This document shows, one piece after another, positions 22,531-31,360 of a DNA stretch of 64,000 nt. How positions within the stretch are numbered: the stretch's first letter is position 1; each line of letters begins with the position of its first letter. The DNA is from Palsa-506 sp963755815 (GTDB lineage: Bacteria; Actinomycetota; Actinomycetes; Streptosporangiales; Streptosporangiaceae). The stretch covers positions 62,001 through 126,000 of the forward strand of contig CAVWLF010000010.1 in assembly GCA_963755815.1 (NCBI GenBank), in the 5' to 3' direction. Both the position numbers and the translations under genes were made by a program. Under the pieces are notes generated by a model that had not been told where the DNA came from, did no database searches, and saw only the letters and a program-made list of their open reading frames with translations.

Positions 22531-24693
22531 GTGGCCCTGCGCATCATCATCGGACTGGCCTTGACGGTGGTCGCGGCCGCGATCGCGGGTCGCAGGCTGT
22601 GGTGGCTGCGGCGGCTGGCCGCAGCCGGCCAGCCCGCGCCGGAGCGCATCGAGGCCCTCCGTGAGCATCCGGGCCGAGGCGCGGAGACGCAGGTCACCGA
22701 GGTCTTCGGGCAGCGCAAGCTGCTCAAGTGGTCGGTCCCCGGAGCCGCGCATTTCCTGGTCTTCTGGGGCTTCATCATCCTGATCCTGACCATCATCGAG
22801 GCCTACGGCGACCTGTTCAGCAAGACGTTCGCGATCCCCGGTATCGGGCACTGGGCGGCGATCGGATTTCTTGAGGACCTGTTCGCGGTCGGCGTGCTGG
22901 TGGGCCTGGCCGTCTTCGCGGTGATCCGGCTGCGCAGCGATCCGGCGCGGGAGGGCCGCAAGTCCCGGTTCGACGGGTCGCACACCGGCGCCGCCTGGCT
23001 CGTGCTGTTCATGATCTTCCTGGTCATCGCGACGCTGCTGCTCTACCGCGGCGCGCAGATCAACACCGGCGACTTCCCGTACGCCCACGGCGCGTTCGCC
23101 TCGCAGATCGTGGGCGGCTGGCTGCAGCCGCTCGGGCACAGCGCGAATGCCGCGCTGGAGACCACCGGGATCCTGGCCCAGCTCGCGGTGATCCTCGCCT
23201 TCCTGGTGTTCGTCACCTACTCCAAGCACCTGCACATCTTCCTCGCGCCGCTGAACGTGCTGTTCTCCCGCCGCCCGGACGGCCTGCGGGCGCTGCAGCC
23301 GATGCGCTCGGGCGGCAAGGTGCTCGACTTCGAGGAAGCCGACCCGGACACCGACATCTTCGGCCTGGGCAAGATCGAGGACCTCAGCTGGAAGGGCATG
23401 CTCGACCTGGCCACCTGCACCGAGTGCGGCCGCTGCCAGTCGCAGTGCCCGGCCTGGGCGACCGGCAAGCCGCTGTCCCCGAAGATGCTCATCCTGGACC
23501 TGCGCGATCACGCGCTCGCGAAGGCGCCGTACCTGCTGGCCGACTCGGCCGAGGTACGTGATGGGCTGCCCGAGCTCGTTAAAAAAGAGGCTGAACGGCC
23601 ATTGGTCGGCGATTCCGCTGCCCATGGCGTGATCGACCCCGACGTGCTCTGGTCCTGCACCAACTGCGGGGCCTGCGTCGAGGAGTGCCCGGTGGACATC
23701 GAGCACATCGACCACATCACCGGCCTGCGCCGGCATCAGGTGCTGATCGAGTCGGCCTTTCCCGCCGAGGCGTCCTCGATGCTGCGGAACCTGGAGAACA
23801 AGGGTGATCCGTGGGGCCTGGGCGAGTCGAAGCGGCTGGAGTGGACCGCCGGGCTCGACTTCGACGTGCCGGTCGTGGACGGCCCGATCGGGGACGACGT
23901 GGAGTACCTCTTCTGGGTCGGCTGCGCGGGCGCGCTGGAGGACCGGGCCAGGAAGACCACCCGGGCGGTCGCGGAACTGCTGCACACCGCGGGCGTGAAC
24001 TTCGCCGTCCTGGGACCGGCCGAGACGTGCACCGGCGACCCGGCGCGGCGGATGGGCAACGAGTTCGTGTTCTCGATGCTGGCGCAGCAGAATATCGAGA
24101 CGCTGAACGAGGCGGGCGCCCGCAAGATCGTGGCGAGCTGCCCGCACTGCTTCAATACCATCGCCAACGAGTACCCGCAGCTGGGCGGGAACTACGAGGT
24201 CATGCACCACACCCAGCTGCTGGCCCGGCTCGTCGCCGACGGCCGGCTCACGCCGGTCACGCCAATCGAGGAGAAGATCACCTACCACGATCCGTGCTTC
24301 CTCGGCCGGCACAACAAGGTGTACACGGCGCCGCGGGAGATCATGGAGCGGGTCCCCGGGGTGCAGGCGCAGGAGATGCACCGGTGCAAGGAGCGCGGGT
24401 TCTGCTGCGGGGCGGGCGGCGCCCGGATGTGGATGGAAGAGCGGATCGGCAAGCGGATCAACACCGAGCGGATCGACGAGGCGCTCGGCACCGACCCGGA
24501 CACGATCTCCACCGGCTGCCCGTACTGCATGGTCATGCTGGGCGACGCGATCAGCTCCAAGAAGAGCTCGGGCGAGGCGAAGGAATCGCTGGAGGTGATC
24601 GACGTGGCGCAACTGCTCGTCCGGTCGGTCCGGCCGCCCGACCCGGCCGCCCCGGCCGAGTCCGGCGGCCCCGCGGGCGCCGGTCCGGGCTGA
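22531..24693 (+). CDS. Membrane-bound Fe-S reductase with HdrB/GlpC-like Cys-rich domains
   Basis: The 720-residue product has about five to six N-terminal membrane helices (1 to about 260) of NarI/cytochrome-b type, then two 4Fe-4S clusters in CTECGRCQSQCPAW and CTNCGACVEECPVD. Two CCG-type cysteine-rich domains follow, seen in VGCAGALEDRA, SCPHCFNTIANEYP, HDPCFLGRHN and GFCCGAGGARMW ending GCPYCMVM. It is the type annotated in mycobacteria as Rv0338c-like iron-sulfur reductase. It presumably moves electrons between the quinone pool and an unknown carrier. GTG 22531 has GGAGG 5 nt upstream. Codons around 23574-23640 are unusually A-rich with an A6 tract, though the frame stays open. Confidence 0.88.
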   Translation: MALRIIIGLALTVVAAAIAGRRLWWLRRLAAAGQPAPERIEALREHPGRGAETQVTEVFGQRKLLKWSVPGAAHFLVFWGFIILILTIIEAYGDLFSKTFAIPGIGHWAAIGFLEDLFAVGVLVGLAVFAVIRLRSDPAREGRKSRFDGSHTGAAWLVLFMIFLVIATLLLYRGAQINTGDFPYAHGAFASQIVGGWLQPLGHSANAALETTGILAQLAVILAFLVFVTYSKHLHIFLAPLNVLFSRRPDGLRALQPMRSGGKVLDFEEADPDTDIFGLGKIEDLSWKGMLDLATCTECGRCQSQCPAWATGKPLSPKMLILDLRDHALAKAPYLLADSAEVRDGLPELVKKEAERPLVGDSAAHGVIDPDVLWSCTNCGACVEECPVDIEHIDHITGLRRHQVLIESAFPAEASSMLRNLENKGDPWGLGESKRLEWTAGLDFDVPVVDGPIGDDVEYLFWVGCAGALEDRARKTTRAVAELLHTAGVNFAVLGPAETCTGDPARRMGNEFVFSMLAQQNIETLNEAGARKIVASCPHCFNTIANEYPQLGGNYEVMHHTQLLARLVADGRLTPVTPIEEKITYHDPCFLGRHNKVYTAPREIMERVPGVQAQEMHRCKERGFCCGAGGARMWMEERIGKRINTERIDEALGTDPDTISTGCPYCMVMLGDAISSKKSSGEAKESLEVIDVAQLLVRSVRPPDPAAPAESGGPAGAGPG

Positions 24694-24760
24694 GCCCGTC
24701 GGCTACTGCGGACTCCCGGCGCGCCTATATATCGGCATACGGCTAGCGCCGGGACGGGCT
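24693..24760. terminator. Nested inverted repeats between convergent genes
   Basis: AGCCCGTC (24693-24700) pairs with GACGGGCT (24753-24760), and inside it CCCGGCGC (24715-24722) pairs with GCGCCGGG (24746-24753). The loop contains the AT-rich CTATATAT. It sits between the stops of the Fe-S reductase and the histidine kinase, so it could end transcription from both sides. There is no T tract. Confidence 0.4.
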
Positions 24761-24793
24761 GATCCGAAAGGCGGGCGGCTGGGGCCCGGCCGG

Positions 24794-26285
24794 TCAGGTC
24801 ACGGAGTCCGCGGCCGGGGACTGCGGGGCGGCGCGGGCGGGCAGCCAGATGCGCACCCGGGTGCCGCGGCCCGGCCACGACTCCAGGATCGCCTGGCCGC
24901 CGTGCGCGTGCGCGATGGCCTGCACGATGGACAGGCCAAGCCCGCTGCCGCTGCCCCGGCTGTCGCTGCTCCGGTCGCCGCCGCCGGTCGCCTCCGTCAT
25001 CGCCGGTGCCTGGCCGCGGCTGCTGCGCGGCGCGGTGGAACCGGTCGAAGGCCCGGGCGGTGTCCTGACCGGACATGCCGGGGCCGGCGTCGGCCACCTC
25101 GATCAGCACGCCGCCGCTCACCTCGCCGAGCCGGACGGCTACCGGCGTGTCCGGCGGCGTGTGCGCCCGGACGTTGCCCAGCAAGTTCGCGAGTACCTGG
25201 CGGATCCGCGGCTCGTCGACCACGGCCACGAGCCGCGGCGGAGCCTCGGCCCGGACCGGCCGTGCCGGTTCCACCGCGATGGCGTCAGCGACGGCGTCGC
25301 GCACCACGCCGGCCAGGTCGGTCTCGGCCAGGTCGAGCGAGGAGGTGCGATCCAGCCGGGCCAGTTCGAGCAGCTCGGCCACGAGGGTGCTCATCCGCTG
25401 CGCCTCCTGCTCGATCCGGCGCATGGCGTTGGGCAGCTGATCCGGGCCCAGGGCGCCCTGCCGGTACAGCTCGGCGTAGCCGCGGATGGTGGTGAGCGGC
25501 GTCCGGAGTTCGTGCGATGCGTCCGCGGCGAACTCGCGTACTTTCCGCTCGGAGCGCAGCCGCGCGCCGAATGCCTGCTGGATCCGGTCGAGCATCGTGT
25601 TGATGGCCGTGCCGAGCCGGCCCACGTCGGTCCGGTCACCCGCGTCCGGCACCCGCGCATTGAGATCTCCCCGTGCGGTGATCTCATTGGCCGTGCTGGC
25701 CATCTGCTCCAGCGGTTCCAGGCCCCGGCCGATCAGCCATCCGCCGCCGATCGCGAGCAGCGCGATCAGGGCCACGCCGGTGATCAGCTCGGCGAGGACG
25801 ACCACGCGCACCTGATTGCTGACCGCGCCGGCCGGAATCGCCACGACCAGGATGAAGCGGCCGGGCGGGAGGGCGAATCCGGTGCCGCTGAGCCGGCGGG
25901 CGGCGACCGCCTGGGCGTAGGCACGGAGTTTCTCGCCGCTGCCGACCGTGAGCGTGGTCGGCTGATGGGCGAACTGCCTCCGGTATTGCGGCAGGCTCAG
26001 GCCGGCCAGAACCTGCTTCAGCTCCGCCGCGAGCGGGCCGGGGGTGAATACGGTGATCGTGCCGGTGCTGATCGAGACCGCCTCGGCGAGGTAACCGCTC
26101 GGGTTGTGCGGCAGCAGCTGCGGACGTGCGGCGGCGGCGACCAGATCCTGGTCGAATTGCGCGCCGAGCCGCCTGCTCAGGACGGTCGCGCTGACCAGGC
26201 CCATGATCAGCAGGAAGATCGTCGTCACGCTGATCAGCAGCACGAGCATGCGGGCTCGCAGCGACAGCCTGGGCCGGCGCCTCAT
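24794..26285 (-). pseudogene. Sensor histidine kinase, frameshifted before the G2 box
   Basis: The N-terminal part (from ATG 26285) has two membrane helices around an extracytoplasmic sensor domain, a HAMP segment (ANEITARGDLNARVPD), the H-box EFAADASHELRTPLTTIRGY, the N-box-like ANLLGN region and the G1 box VADAGPGMSG. After AFDRFHRAA the frame changes at about 25020-25035 (GCC GCG CAG context). The expected G2 box GSGLGLSIVQAIAHAHGG and C-terminus continue in another frame to the stop at 24794. One extra base explains this. As written the kinase would lack the end of its ATP site. The ATG overlaps the response-regulator stop by 4 bp, so the pair forms one operon. Confidence 0.82.
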
Positions 26286-27016
26286 CCGCCGGGACCGGGT
26301 CCCCGTTCAGGCGGCCGGAGGCTGTATCCGACGCCGCGCTGCGTGTGGATCATCGGCGGCCCGAGCGGGTCGAGCTTCCGGCGCAGGTAGCTGACGTAGG
26401 TCTCGACGATCTGGGACTCGCCCGCGTAGTCCCAGCCCCACACGTTCTCCAGCAGCTGCGCGCGGGTGAGGACCCGGCCCTGATGCCGGACCAGGCAGGT
26501 CAGCAGCCGGAATTCGGTGGGTGACAGCTCCACCGGAATGCCGGCCCGGCGCACGGTCCAGCGTGCCTCGTCTACCTCCAGGTCACCGGCGCGGAGCAGG
26601 TCGGAGTCCGCGGCCTGGGCACCGTCGGACGTTCGCGCCGCGCGCCGGAGCACGGCCCGGACCCGGGCCGCGAGCGCCTCCACCGAGAAGGGCTTGGTGA
26701 CGTAGTCGTCGCCGCCGATGGCCAGGCCGGTGACGGTGTCGGACGAGGTGTCCCTGGCGGTCAGGAAGATCACCGGCACCTCGTTGCCGCCGGCCCGCAG
26801 CCGGCGGCAGACCTCGAAGCCGTCCATGTCCGGCAGCATCACGTCGAGCACGATCAGGTCGGGCGGGCTGGCCTCGGCCTGCCGGAGCGCATCGCTGCCG
26901 TTCACCGCGGTGGTCACCGAGCAGCCGTGGAACTTCAGCGCGACCTGCACCAGCTCACGGATGTTCGGCTCGTCGTCGACGACGAGCACGCGGGGGACAC
27001 GGTCGTTAGCTGGCAT
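26282..27016 (-). CDS. OmpR/PhoB-family response regulator
   Basis: The 244-residue product has a receiver domain (residues 8-122) with acidic pair VVDDEP, phosphoacceptor Asp in LIVLDVMLPDMDG, the conserved Thr in FLTARDT and Lys in YVTKPF. The C-terminal winged helix (about 140-238) contains LSPTEFRLLTCLVRHQGRVLTR-type sequence and SYLRRKLD ending in THRGVGY-like IHTQRGVGYSL. It is the partner of the downstream histidine kinase, with a 4-bp ATGA overlap. The signal and regulon are not evident. It resembles the MtrA/PrrA/TcrA group of actinobacterial regulators, but I cannot assign orthology. Confidence 0.92.
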   Translation of the reverse strand: MPANDRVPRVLVVDDEPNIRELVQVALKFHGCSVTTAVNGSDALRQAEASPPDLIVLDVMLPDMDGFEVCRRLRAGGNEVPVIFLTARDTSSDTVTGLAIGGDDYVTKPFSVEALAARVRAVLRRAARTSDGAQAADSDLLRAGDLEVDEARWTVRRAGIPVELSPTEFRLLTCLVRHQGRVLTRAQLLENVWGWDYAGESQIVETYVSYLRRKLDPLGPPMIHTQRGVGYSLRPPERGPGPGG

Positions 27017-27121
27017 GGAGTCTCTGGCTCAGTGGGGCCGGACGAGAAGCTGCCGCCGCGGCGGCTCGGCACCGCCATGGCACAGTGCCTGATGAGGGTA
27101 CCCGCGGTAGCGGGCCTGCCG

Positions 27122-27152
27122 CCGCCCGGGGCCGCTGACCGCGGCCCCGGGC
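27122..27152 (-). terminator. Perfect 13-bp hairpin upstream of the two-component operon
   Basis: CGCCCGGGGCCGC (27122-27134) and GCGGCCCCGGGCG (27140-27152) form a perfect 13-bp stem with a 5-nt loop. It lies 54 nt beyond the stop of the minus-strand exported-protein gene and before the response regulator. No T tract follows, so it would be a stem-only terminator. Confidence 0.6.
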
Positions 27153-27205
27153 GACGTTACCGGCGCCGGATCCGGCGCGCTCCGCCAGGATCTGGCTAGC
27201 CTCGG

Positions 27206-28050
27206 TCAGGATCCGCTCCCGGAGGTCCCGGAGGTCCCGGACGGGGAGGTTCCGGACGGCGAACCCGGCGTACCGGGCCGGATCACGGCCAGCCTGATGT
27301 CATGCGCACCGCTGACGACGGGCCCGGCCACGAAGACCAGCTGCCCCGCGGACAGCGCGCTGCCGGTGGTCTTGCTGCCGTGCTGCCTGACCACCGTCTT
27401 GCTGGTCAGGCTCCAGGTCTCGGTGGTGCCGTCCGCGGCGCGGACGATGACGGAGCCGCCGCTGGCGGACTGGACGGTGCCGCGCTCATAGGCAATGGTC
27501 CGGACGCCCGCCTTGGTACGGAAGGTGAACTGGCCGTACATCCCGCCGACCAGGCGGATCCGCCCGATCCGGCGGCAGGCCCGGAGGGCCGCGCGCGCGG
27601 CATGGGGACGCCCGGCGGCCCAGAGCCGGGCCGCAACCTGCCGGCACCGGGCGGCCCGGGCGGCGGGCCGCGCCGCCGCGCCGAACGCGGCGGCGGCCGA
27701 GGCCGCGTCCGGTGACGCGGCAGAACTGAGCATGGCGTTCAGCTGGGCGGCCTGGCCGGCCGGTCCCGCGGCGGCCGGGGCCGCGCTGCTGGCGAGAGCG
27801 GCCGGGGCTGAGCTGCCGCCGAGGTTACCGGCCGCCACTGCCCCGCCGCCGGCCAGCAGGGCGGCGAGCGCAATGCCCGCCCCCCAGCGCAGCGACCGGC
27901 TGCGGGGCCCGGGCGCCGGCGGCCCGGAACCGCCCGGCCCGCCGGAACGCCCGGCCCGCCGGAACCGCCCGGGGCGCCGATCGGCCCTAGCTCCTGAGTC
28001 TGGTTCAAGTCCTGCGGATCGCTGCCTGCTGGCTGATACATGTTGTCCAT
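27206..28050 (-). CDS. Membrane-anchored exported protein, frameshifted near the N-terminus
   Basis: ATG 28050 opens MDNMYQPAGSDPQDLNQTQE, and about 30 residues later the useful frame changes. The protein continues with a Gly/Pro-rich linker, one hydrophobic helix (LRWGAGIALAALLAGGGAVAAG), an Ala-rich helical region and a C-terminal beta-rich domain. That domain (GQFTFRTKAGVRTIAYERG, SGGSVIVRAADGTTETWSL, AGQLVFVAGPVV) resembles DUF5666-like modules, and the protein ends in a Ser/Gly tail. The switch maps to a GGSGGP-coding tandem repeat where the middle unit is 17 bp rather than 18 (27944-27960). Adding one C there rejoins the frame. Function is unknown; the beta domain probably lies outside the membrane. 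Confidence 0.65.
27926..27970. repeat. 18-bp tandem repeat with one 17-bp unit (frameshift site)
   Basis: Unit GGAACCGCCCGGCCCGCC is at 27926-27943. The next copy (27944-27960) lacks one C after GGAAC, and a third partial copy starts at 27961. The missing base is what separates the N-terminus of the exported protein from the rest. Confidence 0.8.
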
Positions 28051-28139
28051 GCCGCTGAGCTTGCCGCCGCAGCCTGAGACAACGGGCCGCGCATCCTGGG
28101 AGCTCCCTGTGATCTGCCGGCAAATGCGCTGAAGGCGCC

Positions 28140-29870
28140 TTACATCCGGTCGGGCACCGCGATGCCGAGCAGGCCGAGCCCGGCGACGAGCACTCGCAGG
28201 GTGAGCGCGGACAGCGCGAGCCGGCTCTGCCGGATCGACGGCTCGGGGGCCTGCAGCACCGGGCACTGCTCGTAGAACGTGGTGAACGTGCTGGCCACCT
28301 CGAACAGGAATGCGGCCAGGCCGTGCGGCTCGGCCGCCGCCGCGGCCCCGCGTACCGCCCGGCCGAACCCGAGCAGCCGGAGCGCGAGCGCCCGCTCGGC
28401 GTCCCCGGTGATGACAATCGGCCCGGCCGCCTGGCCCGGGTCCTGGCCCGCCCGGTGGAAGAGCGAGCGGATCCGCGCGGTCGCGTACTGCAGGTAGGGC
28501 CCGGTGTTGCCGGTCAGGGCCAGCAGCCGGTCGAAGTCGAGCACGTACCCGGAATCGCGGGCCACGGACAGGTCGGCGTACTTCAGCGCGCCGACGCCGA
28601 CCGCCTCGGCGATCTGCTCCCTCAGTTCCGGGTCGTCGTAGCGTTCGGCAATGATCTTGTCGGCCCGCTCGACCGCCTCGTCGATCAGGTCGGCCAGCTT
28701 GACCGAGCTGCCGGTCCTGGTCCGGAACCGCTTCCGGTCGGCCCCGGTGACCAGGCCGATGGTGGCATGCTCGGCGCTGACCTCGTCGGTCAGCCAGCCC
28801 GCCTGGCGGGCGGTGGCGAACACCATCTCGAAGTGCTGGGCCTGCTCCGCCCCGACCACGTAGATGAGCCGGTTCGCGAGCAGGTCACGGATCCGGTACC
28901 GGATGGCGGCCATGTCCGTGCTGGCGTACCCGTAGCCGCCGTCGGTCTTGCGCAGGATCAGCGGCAGCGGCGCGCCGTCGCGGCCGGTGAACCCGGGCGG
29001 AAAGGCGCACAGGGCGCCGTCGCTGATCACCGCCACGCCCTTGGCCTGCAGCTCGTCGCAGACGTCCGCGAGCATCGAGTTGTAGAAGCTCTCCGGGGCC
29101 AGGTCGGCGTCGGTGAGCGTCACGCCGAGCCGCGCGTAGATGGTGTTGTAGTACTTCTTGGTGTCGCTGATCAGCATGGTCCACAGGCGCACGGTCTCGG
29201 GATCGCCCGCCTGCAGCGCGACGACCCGGAGGCGCGAGCGCTCGGCGAACGACGGATCGGCCTTGAACTTGGCGTTGGCCGCCTGGTAAAAGGCGTTGAT
29301 CTCGCCCGCGGCGAGCTGCTCGTTGGCCGCTTCCTCGCCCACGTCGAGCAGATTCTCGAGCAGCATGCCGAACTGGGTGCCCCAGTCGCCGATGTGGTTG
29401 GCCCGGATCACCGTGTGGCCGAGAAACTCCAGCACGCGAACCACGGAGTCGCCGACGATCGTGGTGCGCAAGTGGCCGACGTGCATCTCCCGGGCCACGT
29501 TCGGCGAGGAGTAGTCGACCACGACCCGCTGGGCCGGGTCGGCCAGGGCGACGTCCAGCCGGGCGTCACCGAGCTGGCCGGTCGCCTGGGCGGCTATCCA
29601 GTCATCGCTCAGCGTGAGGTTGACGAAGCCGGGCCCGCTGACCTCGATGTGCTCCAGCACCCCGGCCGTTGCCAGATGGCTGGCCAGCTCCGCGGCCACG
29701 TCACGGGGAGCGCGGTGCAGTCGCTTGCCCAGGGGCAGCGCGACGTTCGCCTGGAAATCGGCGAACTGCGAAGGCCGGATCAGCGGGTCAGCCCCGCCAT
29801 AGTCGGGGCCGAACGCCGTGCCAAGCGCGTCGCCGACCAGCCGGGCGAGAACATCCTCTGGATCGGCCAT
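28140..29870 (-). CDS. argS: Arginyl-tRNA synthetase
   Basis: ArgRS charges tRNA-Arg. The 576-residue product has the Add1 N-terminal domain (residues 1 to about 95), the HIGH-like motif in SSPNVAREMHVGHLRTT, a long Rossmann core with ANHIGDWGTQFGMLL, and a C-terminal DALR anticodon-binding domain ending PDRM. The KMSKS loop is degenerate, as is common in ArgRS (RFRTRTGSSVKL). ATG 29870 has a TAACCT box 7 nt upstream and an overlapping GGAG, so it may be leaderless. It is followed on the same strand by a 89-bp gap before the exported-protein gene. Confidence 0.95.
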   Translation of the reverse strand: MADPEDVLARLVGDALGTAFGPDYGGADPLIRPSQFADFQANVALPLGKRLHRAPRDVAAELASHLATAGVLEHIEVSGPGFVNLTLSDDWIAAQATGQLGDARLDVALADPAQRVVVDYSSPNVAREMHVGHLRTTIVGDSVVRVLEFLGHTVIRANHIGDWGTQFGMLLENLLDVGEEAANEQLAAGEINAFYQAANAKFKADPSFAERSRLRVVALQAGDPETVRLWTMLISDTKKYYNTIYARLGVTLTDADLAPESFYNSMLADVCDELQAKGVAVISDGALCAFPPGFTGRDGAPLPLILRKTDGGYGYASTDMAAIRYRIRDLLANRLIYVVGAEQAQHFEMVFATARQAGWLTDEVSAEHATIGLVTGADRKRFRTRTGSSVKLADLIDEAVERADKIIAERYDDPELREQIAEAVGVGALKYADLSVARDSGYVLDFDRLLALTGNTGPYLQYATARIRSLFHRAGQDPGQAAGPIVITGDAERALALRLLGFGRAVRGAAAAAEPHGLAAFLFEVASTFTTFYEQCPVLQAPEPSIRQSRLALSALTLRVLVAGLGLLGIAVPDRM

Positions 29871-29921
29871 GCACTCCAGGTTATCGGTTCCGCAGGCCGG
29901 CCCGCCCGCTCCCGCTCCGGG

Positions 29922-30938
29922 TCACGGCCGGCGCAGGAAGTGCCCGCCCCGGGCCGGTCCCAGCCGTTCCCTGATCTTCTCGGTGATCTGCCCGCCGGCC
30001 AGCTCCGCGGCCAGCGCGCAGGCCGCGGAGATGCTCCGGGCCGTCGCCGCACCGTGCGCGATCACCACGGTTCCCTCCAGTCCCAGCAGCGCAGCCCCGC
30101 CGTAGCTGTCGGAGTCGAGGCGCTCGGCGAGCTCGCGCAGCCCGCGGCGCTGGAGCAGCGCGCCGATGCGGGCGGCCCGGGACCCGCCCATCGCGGCCCG
30201 CAATTGCCCGGCGGCAAAGGCCGCGGCTCCTTCCAGGGTTTTCAGCGCCACGTTCCCGGTAAAGCCGTCGGTCACGATCACGTCCACCTGCCCGGCCAGC
30301 AGGTCCCCGCCCTCGATATTGCCGACGAAGCTGACCGGCAGCCCGCCGTGCGGCGGGTCGGCATCGAGCAGCTCATGCGCCCGCCGGGTCAGCTTGTTTC
30401 CCTTGCCCGGTTCGGCGCCGATGGTCAGCAGGCCCACCCGCGGCTCCTCGATGCCGTAGGCGGTCTGCGCGTACGCGACGCCGAGTTGCGCAAACTGGGC
30501 CAGCATTTCCGGCTTCGGGTCGGCGATCGCGCCGGCATCGAGCAGGAGCGTGGGCCCGGGGCTGGTCGGGAGCACCACGGCCAGGGCGGGCCGCAGCACG
30601 CCGGGCACCGGCCGCAGCCGCAGCCGGGCGGTGGCCACGATCCCGCCCGTCGACCCGGCCGAGACCATCGCGGCCGCCTGGCCGCGCCGCACCAGCTGGC
30701 AGGCGATCGCGATGCTGGACCGGGGGCGGCGCCAGCTGGCCAGGGCGCCCTCGTCCATCGAGAGCGCATCCTCGGCCGCGATGACCTGGATCTCCGCGAG
30801 CGCGTCATGCTCGGCCAGCAGCGGGCGCAGCGGGCCGGGACGGCCAGTGAGCAGGACCGGTATGCCGCGGTCCCGCAGCGCGCTGACGGCCCCGGCGACG
30901 ATCTGGGCCGGCGCGTTATCGCCGCCCATCGCGTCCAC
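29922..30938 (-). CDS. plsX: Phosphate acyltransferase PlsX
   Basis: PlsX makes acyl-phosphate from acyl-ACP for phospholipid synthesis at the membrane. The 338-residue frame contains VDAMGGDNAP at the very start, VSAGSTGG, LLDAGA, VGLLTIGAEPGKGN and VTDGFTGNVALKT, all PlsX signatures. GTG 30938 lies in the first beta strand, so the usual MRIAVDAMGGD opening is short by about four residues. The frame continues upstream as GNGPQRPIIAVDAMGG without ATG or GTG; CTG 31016 is the only near-start. The true start may be non-canonical, or an upstream indel may hide it. No rpmF or DUF177 gene precedes it, unlike the usual arrangement. Confidence 0.88.
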   Translation of the reverse strand: MDAMGGDNAPAQIVAGAVSALRDRGIPVLLTGRPGPLRPLLAEHDALAEIQVIAAEDALSMDEGALASWRRPRSSIAIACQLVRRGQAAAMVSAGSTGGIVATARLRLRPVPGVLRPALAVVLPTSPGPTLLLDAGAIADPKPEMLAQFAQLGVAYAQTAYGIEEPRVGLLTIGAEPGKGNKLTRRAHELLDADPPHGGLPVSFVGNIEGGDLLAGQVDVIVTDGFTGNVALKTLEGAAAFAAGQLRAAMGGSRAARIGALLQRRGLRELAERLDSDSYGGAALLGLEGTVVIAHGAATARSISAACALAAELAGGQITEKIRERLGPARGGHFLRRP

Positions 30939-31360
30939 GGCGATGATCGGCCGCTGCGGGCCGTTACCGGGCCGGGTGCCCTCGGGGAGGAGGGCGTCCG
31001 CCGGGCCGGAGGTCAGGGTGCCACCAGGTGATCCACCGCGGCCGCGGCCGCGCGGGATGGCGTCCGCGCCGGCGTGACCCTGTCCCGCATGCGGACAAGC
31101 TTCTCACTGCCTGATCCGCCGTCAGCTACCGGCTATCGCGGGTGGCGGAGCCGGGCGCCGGCCCGGCCGCGGATGCTCAGGCCGCCCAGGCCGCCGGGTG
31201 CGCGTGCTCTAATCGTGACCTTTTATATTGCCGCGGGCTGCCCGGCGGGCCCGGTAGCTGCGTCTCAGGATTAGGGCCCTGGTGCCGGGTACTTGCGCCA
31301 GGCTGGAGACCCGCGGCGCGGCAACCAGGCGCGGCGCCGCGATCGACCGGAAGGAGATGC
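30939..31360. other. Intergenic region between divergent plsX and kamA-like genes
   Basis: This 422-bp stretch has no convincing gene. It probably holds the plsX start (upstream in-frame sequence to about 31016) and divergent promoters around an AT-rich stretch at 31208-31230 (CTTTTATATTG). I looked for rpmF and for a known riboswitch here and found neither. Confidence 0.5.

Noticed and set aside
23578..23592. Programmed ribosomal frameshifting at the A6 tract in the Fe-S reductase
   Set aside because: The codon phase (GTT AAA AAA GAG) does not give a proper slippery heptamer, and the zero frame encodes the full-length protein.
28323..31031. A 902-codon open frame on the plus strand opposite argS and plsX
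   Set aside because: It is antisense to two well-recognised genes, has low-complexity Arg/Gly/Ala/Pro composition and arises from the GC-rich third positions of the other strand.
30939..31360. rpmF (L32) upstream of plsX
   Set aside because: No 55-60 residue ORF with the L32 pattern is present in either strand.
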